This document shows, in pieces, positions 23,201 through 31,600 of a stretch of 43,819 nt of DNA. Each line of letters opens with the position of its first letter. Position 1 is the stretch's first letter. The DNA lies in NCBI GenBank assembly GCA_031287095.1, contig JAITTG010000018.1, positions 1 through 43,819 of the forward strand, written 5' to 3'. Source of the DNA: Candidatus Parendomicrobium reticulitermitis. GTDB taxonomy: Bacteria; Elusimicrobiota; Endomicrobiia; Endomicrobiales; Endomicrobiaceae. Below the pieces are notes generated by a model. The model was given only the letters and a program-made list of their open reading frames with translations. It was not told where the DNA came from and did not search any database. The position numbers and the translations under genes were made by a program.

Positions 23201-25393
23201 GATTTTGCAGGAGATTTTAGATTTAACGGCGGAGTCTTTGAAGTGTCGCATTCAAGCGTATCCGTAAGTTCTTTTGTGATAAATAGCGCAAGATATTCAA
23301 TGAAAAATCCAAATTCAAATAGCGCCTTGACAAGAATGTCAAAACTTTCAAGAGCGGCATTTGCCGTTAACATTTTGCCTTCTCCTATAATTACTTATGT
23401 AAATACGCTAAACGCTCAAAGCGCGGTTTTTGATTTTTCATTATATTTTAGCGGTTCTCAATTAGACGGCGATAGCATAATAGCATCTGATTCTATTTAT
23501 ATAAACGGAGCCGAATTTAATTTTGAAGCCTATGGCGAACTGACTTCTATAGACAGATCTATAAGCAGCGTTCAAATAATGGGTTCTCAAAATCCGATGA
23601 CTGTAAATAATTATAATCGGTCGGGATATATCAATTGGTATATGAATAGCGGGGATTTAAGACGATTGTCGTATAGTCTTAATTATGACGGAGCGGGAGG
23701 ATTATATTTGTCATTAGATACCGATATGTCATTGGACATAAAAGGGTTGACTCATAATCAAAATGAAGCGCAAAATCTCTTAAACAGCGTTTCCGATAAT
23801 CAAAACATAATTTTAAAGAGAGGACAAATGAATTTATTGTCTGATGCGGCGGTAAAAAAGTATTTAGACGATATAAGCGGAGTATTTTTAGTCAATGCTT
23901 TATATATAGGTTCTCAAAAAGATATGGGCGCGCGGTTATATGATAGATTGACCATAAAGGCTAAAGAAGATTTTGACAAAAAAATAAATATCTGGGTTCA
24001 ATACAATATAACGGGAGCAAGCAATAAAGGAGAAGAGTCGCAAGAAGGCGGCATAGACAGTTCAGGCGGTTCTGCCGAAGGCGGTTTTGATTTTATACAC
24101 AATGAAAATATGGTTTTGGGATTATATGGAAGTTATAAGGCTGATTCCATAAAACAGGACGCAAACAAAGCCGATATGATAAGCGTCGGCGTCGGATTAT
24201 ACGGCATAGTCTTTAAAGAATCGGTCAATATACTATTTAATCTTGGCGCTGATATTGGAGATTATACTACTCAAAGAGAAGTCCTTGGCTATAAAATGGA
24301 CGCTTCTTTCAACGCTGTTGCGGTAAGAGGCGGCATTCAATTAGAAAGCAAAGGGACTTATGTAAAACCTTATATAGAGATTGACGGGCTATATGTTATG
24401 ACTCCTGAAATTGCCGAAAAGGGGAATCTTTTGAATTTGACTGTTGACGCCGGCAATTTTATGAGAATGGACGCTAAGGGCGGTTTTAAATTCGTATATA
24501 AGAAAGGACAATATGATTTTATTGGTCAGATATTTGGCGGATATATACTTAGCGGGGACAATATAAATTATGCTCTTGCTTTTGCGCAAAGCCCCGGCGC
24601 GGGAAAAATGAGCATAAACAATAGCGCCGTTGATAGTTTATCTTTTGGAGCGTCGGCTGGAGGCTATAAGGCGCTATCAAACTCTGTGAAAGCGTTCGCT
24701 AATATCGGTTTCAATATGACGGTTGATGGAGATTTGGCTTATTTGATGAGACTCGGATTAAATATCTCATTGTTCTCGCATAAAGCAAGCGAACAAAACA
24801 AAGCCAAATCCAAATTAGCAAAAGCTCAAGCGCAAGAAGCAAAAAGACTTGCGCAAGAAGAGGAAAGAATATCTCAAGAGCGGCAAGCCGCTGAGTTGAT
24901 GAAACTTAAAGACGAAGAGATAGCCCGCTTGCAGACGGAAATAGAAAAAGCGCAAGCATTAGCCGCCGAGCAAGCGGCTAAAGATGAAATTGAGCGCTTT
25001 GCGGCAAAAACCGTTGAAGATTATATGAAAGAGGCGGTAGCAAGAAGAAATAAACCAGATATCAAGAGTTTTAAATTGTCTATTGCTATATTTAAAACAG
25101 GAAGCGCCTTTTTGCTTGAAAAATCCAAAAGGGATATAAGGCAGCTTGCCAAAAATATAGAGAAATACAAATACCAAAAAGTCGTAGTTGAAGGGCATAC
25201 CGACGACACAGGCGATGAAAAAGTAAATCAATCTTTATCGGAAAGAAGGGCTAAGTCGGTATATGAGGAACTTATTAAAAATGGAATTAAAAATGTTGAA
25301 TATGTGGGTTTCGGTTCAATGCTGCCTGCAACAACGAATGACACAGAAATAGGAAGAAGTCAAAACAGAAGAGTAGAGGTCTTTGTTGAGTAG
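14246..25393 (+). CDS. Giant PMP-like autotransporter adhesin with C-terminal OmpA domain (pmpA)
   Basis: This is a 3715-aa predicted surface protein; AAAGG precedes the start. In order: signal peptide (about 1-20); a beta-helix cap (SWNGFTWAY, LSNDINAG, SSITING); a passenger of about 2900 residues with some 75-80 GGA[I/L/V]-type turns, each followed by (S)SISFxNS and FxxN-T-A, which are the paired motifs of chlamydial polymorphic membrane proteins; seven DIYL...GGIYA punctuation modules; a C-cap near 2995-3010 (SSFVINSARYSMKN); a junction LDDISGVFLVNALYIG (about 3205); an autotransporter-type barrel (about 3245-3510); a charged coiled coil (about 3511-3600); and an OmpA/MotB peptidoglycan-binding domain (about 3604-3715: VVEGHTDDTG, N-x-S-L-S-E-R-R-A, QNRRVEVFVE). 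I found no cysteine. Classical autotransporters end at the barrel; this one continues into the periplasm. A surface adhesin or shield role is inference. The TAG stop is in a repeat. Confidence 0.85.
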   Translation: MKKTLVLSIIFAFLFIANAHSLSVSISSWNGFTWAYNGSVYDIIDLSNDINAGANIGSPAISSITINGGGYFMDGASAQSGFSFLANTILFKDIKLQNFNSSNGGAIYASSGSIISIASISSDILFASNMANSKPNDIYLTSSTLNLDADQNQVRMEGGIQAVFGSAINWNNGIGGAWYLSGINLFSQMSAFNVGSASSITVENASWTYISNNILNLHLDYSFMSFFNSTAVFSANIGDTVLYIGASSLLFFNSTVIFSSNTGNMGGAIYADSISQLYFASSTIRFSSNAASTNGGAVYALQSTISFLNSSVSFMSNITLGQGGGVFLNEGFLIIDNSYIHFSSNRAVSVGGTGGGLFVAQSLIDFSSTTAKFISNYSGYRGGAGAFSFSTISFTNSDIEFLKNISTDGGALSVENSTISFYNSTVSFFSNVSGFDGGAFFLNDADLYISSSIIVFSSNTAGRSGGAISAQNSRINIIADIGDIIFKGNWAERGGDDIYLTNYSLLSLQPAQDRTIKFEGGIYADNNSVVSIEGLGTVYLSSYNYFTVLSSFAVIGGALLQAERSTFIYESNDRAVYLNASTISFRNSYLYFRSNAALPGENGGVFYLKDSTISFSSISSVFSFNMAEQGAAIFAEDAVSAIDFNNMPKLEFIGNISLSGNGIIELNGSKISFSSINTLIVNRNEAEDGGFLYLDGQVFDNLNSQFVIMTANTARNSGGALYLENSRIKFLRLNSELLFNANTAYSSGGFIYAGASEIILENSTITFMNNRADLSGGSLYIGDNSTISFTNNIVRIFSNTAQEKGGFLYLGQNSTFSVLMTSMSLRDNFSLTEGGVIFANDNSVISFDNSTMSYTNNTAISSGAVVFGASGVLITINNSSLSFISNISSGAGGAFGGAYASLVFERSSSIFFNNAALARGGAIYSGGGAFLKFSDGKFDFRLNNAADIGESAQGGGAIFSLDLSSTLWVNSNIRFLQNTAAGMGGAVYIGDYSTISFSNDIVNFSMNTAISSGGAMYFGNGIVFTIVKSSVIFDLNISSAGGGFFVGNNSSVSFINSTISYLNNFAISSGGAMYSGADSLIAISGSSISFLRNTALGMGGALGGAAKLIAFENSDVKFLNNTAQGGGGAVILFDNSVLQFSNSIANFINNETFFDGRQGGGAIYGSDLTSMVWTNNSIVNFTSNTSLLGGAIYAGNGSTISYIDSIILFTRNTSISSGAALYLGDFSVFNADNSSATFTNNISSGGGGVLFAGNSSSISFMNSTMSYLNNIAYSSGGAIYSGADSLITIGFSSISFMRNTALDMGGALGGGAKSIVFENSKIKFSSNIAQEGGGALVLSENAVFKSLDGDIDFISNKTSLSSMDFQGLGGAIYALDFSSLSFENSIANFSGNVSIAGGAVYLKDNTEIYFNYSSISFLRNKSISSGAALYLGQSTIFSIDSSSVIFKMNASSGIGGAVFAQNAVQMTLINTTISFQNNTAVSSGGALYLEQAIVFNIDFSSVDFINNISSVSGGSIFAYDSVSLKFENTTAAFLKNTAYDFGGAIFAQNSADIEFITSSISFTSNVSGGGALFFDDSSLSFTDLSASFAHNFSKSSGGVLYLDNSAQITFERGLFDFIKNTAGKDGGVVFADNSAEMGFDLSSRVFFSSNIAHIGGVVFVQNSAEITFENSTISFIANTASSAAVIYIGGNSIASFDNVDLYFLHNKSTAGDGIMYLESGQLQLTNISILDVRKNEALNGGFVFISEEAMILDILNWFDFTSNTARGKNGKGGAFYLSGSTLSLVGAGTISYNKAQSSGGFIYAQGSSVSIIANIGSITALNNTAANRGNDIYLSSSELHLTAAAGIDIIFEKGGIYGVYDSYINIAGAGRVSFGGFDYFSGISSFGVINGGLWTAQSSTFTYMLNTSGLYIGLSTAAFISSSMTFSSNAASADGAGLYAVDSEIFISSTRIQFTSNTADGFNGGAFYAVNSPILFFASSAAFKSNKADFGGAFVFDGLASFERGNLNFTSNSALTDGGAVYAQNALFPLSLSQVYFISNTASGNGGGLYMNLSSVSFSSSIVTITSNAASNGGAIYLSLSTIAFEFSTISFNANKSDVFGGALYLEDAGLASLKSKLTFSNNKSAGQGAGVYFLNSFISFDFSSVSVIKGSSVLEGAGIYAQQTQISFSSSALFIASNTSLTNGGGLYLQTSSISFTGSTVNFISNKSDLGGGIYADASTLYLSSAIINWSYNRASSAAAAYLINFSELTIIGNGRVSYNQSSAGFSGAIYAENSILKLITDGGNIVFTGNKGLRGFDNDIFLDNSILQLESSNNRQIRLEGGVYAVNLSEINITSGGIIYLGGNNYFTTISSFGIIEGATVNIEKSTFVYTLNDKGLYLADSTAAFKNSNTLFFSNALASVSDFGGAIFVGNSYLSAAGSTISFSSNTAAMGGAVYLINSRFDLSGASRAQFLGNTANDGGGNALGGAIYAQNSTITINSAGLLFSGNESLDARGGLNDIYLDSSMLSINAGKNSVIFEDGIIALNSSIAYSNGLGGGMVLGNEMNLQFSSISFTNNTASSDGGALVVENASVTFAASSADFLSNKSNSGIRSSSKGGAVYSSATIISWVNSKGVFALNTAGSSQRGQASGGAVYSFSSIINSVDSTMAFTKNNANYGGALYLLNSSVGFINSNASFTNNFASNAGGAVYMDNSIISFNGSRISFSANTADTGAALYGINLSQVYINADISSISFENNFSMSDRFGSDIYLLNSSLALTAAQDLQIALNGGVYIAFNSGISIDGPGKIVFGSNNSFEEILSFTISSAIVDIGGLEFQYISNNSAIEIADSTISFKASRNSFNSNMNSMDGGGSLRIANSSVSFINSIIFESNRTISNGGALYIENSKVYFLGEISVRNNRADRQGAGLYSIGSSVVFKSGSNNTAFSKNAAANSFDLYLDGANYMFFDIADNKSIDIESGIRGLSDDIIEKKGDGRLSVKGQIDFAGDFRFNGGVFEVSHSSVSVSSFVINSARYSMKNPNSNSALTRMSKLSRAAFAVNILPSPIITYVNTLNAQSAVFDFSLYFSGSQLDGDSIIASDSIYINGAEFNFEAYGELTSIDRSISSVQIMGSQNPMTVNNYNRSGYINWYMNSGDLRRLSYSLNYDGAGGLYLSLDTDMSLDIKGLTHNQNEAQNLLNSVSDNQNIILKRGQMNLLSDAAVKKYLDDISGVFLVNALYIGSQKDMGARLYDRLTIKAKEDFDKKINIWVQYNITGASNKGEESQEGGIDSSGGSAEGGFDFIHNENMVLGLYGSYKADSIKQDANKADMISVGVGLYGIVFKESVNILFNLGADIGDYTTQREVLGYKMDASFNAVAVRGGIQLESKGTYVKPYIEIDGLYVMTPEIAEKGNLLNLTVDAGNFMRMDAKGGFKFVYKKGQYDFIGQIFGGYILSGDNINYALAFAQSPGAGKMSINNSAVDSLSFGASAGGYKALSNSVKAFANIGFNMTVDGDLAYLMRLGLNISLFSHKASEQNKAKSKLAKAQAQEAKRLAQEEERISQERQAAELMKLKDEEIARLQTEIEKAQALAAEQAAKDEIERFAAKTVEDYMKEAVARRNKPDIKSFKLSIAIFKTGSAFLLEKSKRDIRQLAKNIEKYKYQKVVVEGHTDDTGDEKVNQSLSERRAKSVYEELIKNGIKNVEYVGFGSMLPATTNDTEIGRSQNRRVEVFVE
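16838..18690 (+). repeat. Higher-order tandem repeat of about 618 bp (three units) inside pmpA
   Basis: Landmark turns recur at a constant interval. GGAMYSGADSLI is encoded at about 17453 and GGAIYSGADSLI at about 18071. GGAIFSLDLSS, GGAIYGSDLTS and GGAIYALDFSS fall near 17110, 17725 and 18352. MGGALGGAAK and MGGALGGGAK also keep the interval. The first unit (from about 16838) is more diverged. One unit equals about 206 residues, or six beta-helix turns. Confidence 0.65.
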
Positions 25394-25415
25394 AGACGGT
25401 GCTCACGCACAGACG
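25391..25415. repeat. TAGAGACG element (R3) carrying the pmpA stop codon
   Basis: TAGAGACGGTGCTCACGCAC begins with the TAG of pmpA. The same start, TAGAGACG-GCGC, carries the rnd stop at 40220, and TAGAGACGCGC recurs at 36941. The full form is a hairpin AGACGCGC...GCGCGTCT. Confidence 0.6.
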
Positions 25416-25587
25416 ATAATGTGCGGCGAAGCCGCGATACACACGGCTGGCTATAAGTTAAGTGCGATGTGAAGGTCGCATTGCCTTTTGGCGTCTTTTG
25501 ACACAATTTGTCTGTTTGGATAGCGCTGCTATACGCGCGCAGACAAATTCTGCCAAAATACGCTCAAAATGCTTCGCGGAGCGCGTA
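25416..25587. repeat. R2 dispersed repeat, copy c
   Basis: It matches copy b (10901-11072) along its whole length of about 172 bp with scattered substitutions, including TTTGCCTTTTGGCGTCTTTT-like, CAAATTCTGCCAAAATACGC and CTTCGCGGAGCGCG. It fills the gap between pmpA and pmpB, followed by R6-type GGAAAACGACAAAAACGG at 25599-25616. Confidence 0.8.
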
Positions 25588-25687
25588 TCATACATAAAGG
25601 GAAAACGACAAAAACGGAAAAACGACAAAAACAAAAACCCCGAAAGGATTGTAGGGCGCGGGTTTGAAGCGCGATAGGAAGTTTATA

Positions 25688-28600
25688 ATGAAAAAAATTT
25701 TAATATCAATAATTTTATTTTTAGGTTTTATAACATCATCTTATTCACAGTCTGTTTCTGTGAGCAGTTGGGCTGGTTTTACCGCCGCTTACGGCGACCC
25801 GAATTTTGATTTTATAAATCTGTCCAATGATATATCTGCCGCAGGAGACATAGACGCTCCGTCAGTATCGTCTATTACTATAAACGGCGCGGGCGGATAT
25901 ATAGACGGCTCGCAATTTGGCGGTTTTGTTTTTTCAAGCGTTCAAAGTTTTTTTTACGATATAACTTTACAGAATTTTAAGAGAACGGGCGCAGGCGGCG
26001 TTTTTGCCGCCGATAATTATTCAGCAATATCTTTTGTCAACACAAATGCTTCTTTCAATAACAATTCCGCAACAACAAATGGAGCGGTCGCGTATTTGGA
26101 TTCTTATTCAAACCTATCTTTTACCGCAGATTTATCGGACATGGATATACAATTTTACAATAACAGCGCTAACGGCGTTGAAAATGACGTATATTTTGCA
26201 GACGATAATTCGGAACTATTATTTTCTGTTGATAATTCATTTACAATCAATTTGACAAACGGCATTATAACGAGCGGCGCAGCCGGCGCAATTGCGCGCA
26301 AAACGGGTCTGGGGGTTTTAGAGTTTAACGGCGTGGCAAAAATCGGAAATATATTTAGTATAGATGCTGGAACTGTCGTTTTCAATGTTTCGCAAAGCAC
26401 TATATACTCTTTAAATATGAGCGTTGATACGGTTTTATCTATGCAAGTCGGACAATTTAATCAATTGTTTCTCAACTCGGCTAATTTGTCGGGCGAAATT
26501 ATCGTAGATATGGATTTTGCAAATCTTATAGGCGACTATATTTATGCAGGCGGCGGTAATATAGGCATTTCTCAAAGCTCTTTGTCCATAAATATATTGG
26601 GGACAAATCAAAAATACGGCGCTAAAATTCTATTTATGCAGGCAAATAATATAAGCGGCGATTTTTATATTGATGTGAATTTGTCAACAAGTTATGTTAT
26701 GGACAACTTAAACGGTCAATTATGGATTAAATTTATAGGCGGCGAAATGTGGGATTATTTTGCAGGTCTATATAGAAGCGCCACCGCCACCACAGGAACT
26801 ATTTCTCTGATAAGGGATATTACGGCGTCCAATACGGTTATAGCGTCAATGTCTTTTAACGCGCCTTTGGCAGGCGATAACTTTACTGTTGACGGCGCGA
26901 ATTTTATTGTGGATTCTAATTTAATTGAAAATCTGGGTTTTGTTTTAAGCGGGAAACAATTGCAGTTTTCAAATATAAACTTTTCCCAATTTATAAGCGC
27001 AAGCGAAGGCGCTGTTTTAAGGATTGATTCCGGTTCAAACATTATATTTTCAGGCACAATCAGTTTTAATAATAATTCGTCTTATGTTTCAAACGGCGGC
27101 GCAATTTTTGCAAGCGATTCACAGATTGAGTTTAATGCCGGCGGCGATATAATTTTTACGGGAAATTATGCCAATTGGCAGCCTAATGATATTTACTTAG
27201 ACAATTCCCAACTTACATTATACGCCAATGCCTATGAGTTCAAAACAGAAGACGGCATAAATGCCTATAATGGCAGTAAAATAATTTACTCTAACGCAGA
27301 TTTAGGTTTTTGGCGTTTGGGCGGGAGCAATGTATTTTCTCAAAGAATGTCTTTTGATATTGGAAACAATTCAAGGATATTTATTGACAACGGACATTGG
27401 ACTTATACGCTAAATACCGCTCAAATAAGTTTAAACTATTCAACGATGACATTTACTGCCGTCCGAGTATTTTTCTCGTCAAATTCAAGAGATAATACGG
27501 GAAACGGCTCGTCTTTTAATCTTAATAGTTCTTCATTGAGTTTCATCAATTCCACTGTAACATTTTCATTCAATACCAGCGCAAGAAGAGATATAGGCGC
27601 GATATATGCCCAAAACGGTTCTGTATTATATTTTGAAGGCTCGGAGATATTTTTCAGTTCCAATATAATGAATAATGGCGCAAATGATATTTATATTGAC
27701 GGTTCCGCTCTATATATAGTAAACAGCCCCAATCAAGTTAGATTTGAAAGCGGTCTATACGCTATTTTGCAAAGCACATTTGTTTTTAACAATTCCGCAA
27801 GCGCAAGCTTATATATTAGCGGAGACAATAATTTTTCAGAAATGGCATATTTTTTTATATCGCCGATAAGTTCTATCACTGTTGAGAAAGCGACATTTAC
27901 TTATCGTTTAAATGATTTTATGTCTCTTGACGATTCCACGGCGGCATTTTTGAAGTCAACGCTCTATTTCTCAAGCAATACGAACGCGTCGGACGGCGGC
28001 GCCGTATTTTTAGATAATTCTTCGCTAATACTATTTGACTCTTCCATAGTTGTTTTTTCAAGCAATACCGCTCAAAACAATAGCGGCGCCTTACATTTAA
28101 ACGGACTATCATCAGCCTCTTTTTCCTATTCTACGGTTACATTTTTTGGAAATACCGCAATACAAGACGGCGGCGCTATTGCGATTGACGACGACAAACT
28201 CTTTCCATTTTTAAATTCAAAAGTATCTTTTAGCAGTAATCTATCGCAAAACGACGGCGGCGCAATGTTTATGAGAGGCGGCGCAGTTTTAAAAGCGGCT
28301 CATGGGATTTTTGCTTGGACAAGCAATACTGCCTCAAATTTCGGAGGCGCTGTAAACGCGGGTTTTTCCACAATCAGTTTTGAGTATTCCACAATATCTT
28401 TTATTAGCAATAGCGCGTTTGACGGCGGCGCTCTTTATATAGGCGATAGTCTTTCATCGTTTAATTTTTCAAGAATTGATTATCTAAATAATACGGCGGC
28501 TAATTTTGGCGCAGCCGCCTATATTCATCAAAACTCAAACATAAATTTTTTCTATTCAACAATCAGTTTCATAGGAAATCAAAGCGCGGACGGAGGCTCT

Positions 28601-31600
28601 TTATATATTAACGGCTCTACTCTAACTTTTGAGCGGTCTGTATTAAAATGGACGAGCAATACCGCTTCAAATGACGGCGGCGCTTTGTTTTTAGAAAATT
28701 CTCAAAGTTCTTTCTCTTTATCAACCATAAATTTCCTATCCAATATGTCGGGAAATTTCGGAGCCGCAATATATAGTTCTCTTTCAACCGTATCTTTTAA
28801 TATAAGCGGTATAAATATGACGAGCAATACCGCTGTAAGCGGAGCGGCGATATACGGCTCGCGGTCAAGTTTTTCTTTTAACGCCTCGTCTGCTTTATTT
28901 GCTTTTAATACGGCAGATGACGGCGCGGCTTTGTATTTTGATTCTTCAAATATCTCTTTTGAGATTTCAACGATTGGTTTTATCGGCAATATATCCACAA
29001 ATGCAAGCCTATACGCGTCGGCTTCCAATATGATTTTTACAGCCTCCACAATCAATTTCATCGCAAATACCGCTTTCCAAGACGGCGGCGGGGCTGCTTT
29101 ATATGCAGTTTCAAATTTTGATTTTTTCAATTCAAAAATTGTTTTTACAAGCAATAATGCTTTAAACGGCGGCGCGGTTTATAGCGAGGATTTTTCATCC
29201 GTATCTTTTACAAGTTCCGCAGTCCGTTGGCTTGCAAATACCGCTTTCCAAGGCGGCGGCGCGGTTTTTATAGATGAAACGGCATCGGTATATATAACGA
29301 GTTCCATTGTTCTTTTTGGACAAAATACCGCCGTTAGTTCCGGCGGCGGCGCGTATTTTGGCGCGGATTCGTCTTTCTCAATAGAGTATTCAAGTATAGA
29401 TTTTATTTCCAATATATCCAGCGCGGACGGCGGCGCTATTTTTGTTAGAGAGAGAGCGGTTTTATCTTTTGCAAATACCACAATCTCTTTTTTAAACAAT
29501 ACGGCGTTTAGTTTCGGCGGAGCAATATTTGCGCAAAATTCGGCAAATATTTCATTTAGTTCTTCTCCTGTTTTAGTCAAATTCATAAATAACGGCGCCT
29601 TTGGCGGCGGAGCAGTTTTTCTTGACGATTTTTCTCAACTTTCTTTTATAGATTCAAGCGCGGTATTTAGCAACAATTTTTCTAAAAGTTCGGGCGGAGT
29701 TTTATATTTGGATAATAGCGCTCAATTTGTTTTTGAGAACGCCTTATTGGATTTTGTCAAGAACACGGCGTCTATAAGCGGCGGCGCTATTTTTGCAGAC
29801 AATGGTTCAATAATAGATTTTAATTTATCGTCAAGCGTATTCTTTACTTCTAATACTGCGTCAAACGGCGGAGCGTTTTATGCGCAAAATTCGGCAATAA
29901 TAACTTTTAACGGGTCAACAGTATCATTTGTATTCAATACGGCTTCAAGCGCGGCTATTGCATATATAGCGTCAAATGCCGAGATGCATTTTAGCGGCGG
30001 CGATGCGTATTTTACGAATAATAAATCCACAGGCGGCGACGGTATATTGTATTTGAACGGCGGAATTTTAGATTTTGTAAATATATCTATATTGAAAGTT
30101 CAAAAAAACGAAGCCTTAAACGGCGGGTTTATTTTTGTCAACGGCGGGGAATTTGATTTAGAGATATTAGATGAGTTCATATTTTCAAGCAATACGGCAA
30201 GGGGAATCGGCGGCAAGGGGGGAGCGTTTTATTTGAGCGGTTCTACTCTCGCTATAGTAGGCGCTGGAACAATATCCTATAACAGAGCGCAAAGTTCGGG
30301 CGGATTTATCTATGCGCAAGGCTCTTCCGTCAGCATAATAGCGGGCATAGGCTCAATTACGGCGCAAAACAATACTGCGGCAAATAGGGGCAATGATATA
30401 TATTTGAGCAGTTCCGAACTTCATTTAAACGCTTTTGCAAATATGGAAATAAAGTTCAGCAAAGGCGGAATATACGCTATAGACGAAAGTTTTATAAATA
30501 TAATCGGCGCGGGCAAAGTCAATTTTGAAGGTTTTGATTATTTTGCGGGAATTAGTTCTTTTGGAGTAATCAACGGCGGTTTATGGACTGTTAAAGGCTC
30601 TACATTTACTTATACGGCAAATACAAGCGGCTTATATATAAGTCTTTCAACGGCTGTATTTATGAATTCAAGCGTTACATTCTCGTCTAATACCGCTTCT
30701 TTTGACGGCGCAGGCTTGTATGCGTTTGACTCTGAAATTTCTATAAGTTCGTCAAGAATACAATTTACATCAAACACAGCAGACGCTTTTAACGGCGGCG
30801 CGTTTTATTTTTATAATTCAACATTGACCATTACAATAACCACAATAAACTTTAAACTAAATTCTGGAAATAGCGGCGGCGCAATCTCGCTAAATAATAA
30901 TATTATGTCCATAATGAAAAGCAGTATAAGTTGGACGAGCAATACGGCGGTATCAACTGACGGCGGCGCAATTTCTGTGGAAAGCGGCTATTTAAAAATT
31001 TCATCATCTGTTCTTAATTTTTCATTTAACAATGCGGCGTCAAACGGCGGGGCGGTATTCGTCCATATATCAACTATTGATTTTTATGCGGATAAAATGA
31101 CTATTGCCGGCAATACGGCGGTAAGCGGAGGCGGGTTTAATGCCGCAGACTCAAGCGTGTCATTTAAAGTTTCAACCGCAAATTTTCTGTTTAATATAGG
31201 AACTGACGGGGCGGGCGTATATTTATTAAACGGCAATATAGAATCGTCTCATTCGGTTCTAACTTTTTTAAGAAATACCGCCGCCAATAGCGGTGCGGCT
31301 GTATTTATGGATAATTCATCAATAGATTTTGCCGCGGCAAGCATGACAATAAGTATGAGCAGCGCTCAAATTGGCGGCGGCATATATATGAATACTTCGC
31401 AAATAAATCTTACTTCATCGTCAATACATTTGAATTCAAATACCGCGCTTGCAAGCGGCGGCGGATTATATCTTGACATGTCGTCAATTGCGTTTAAAAA
31501 TTCAACGGCTAATTTCACATCAAATAAATCCGATTTAGGCGGCGCATTATTCGTTTCCGTTTCAACGCTGTCTTTTACAAACTCTGTTTTTAACGCCGAT

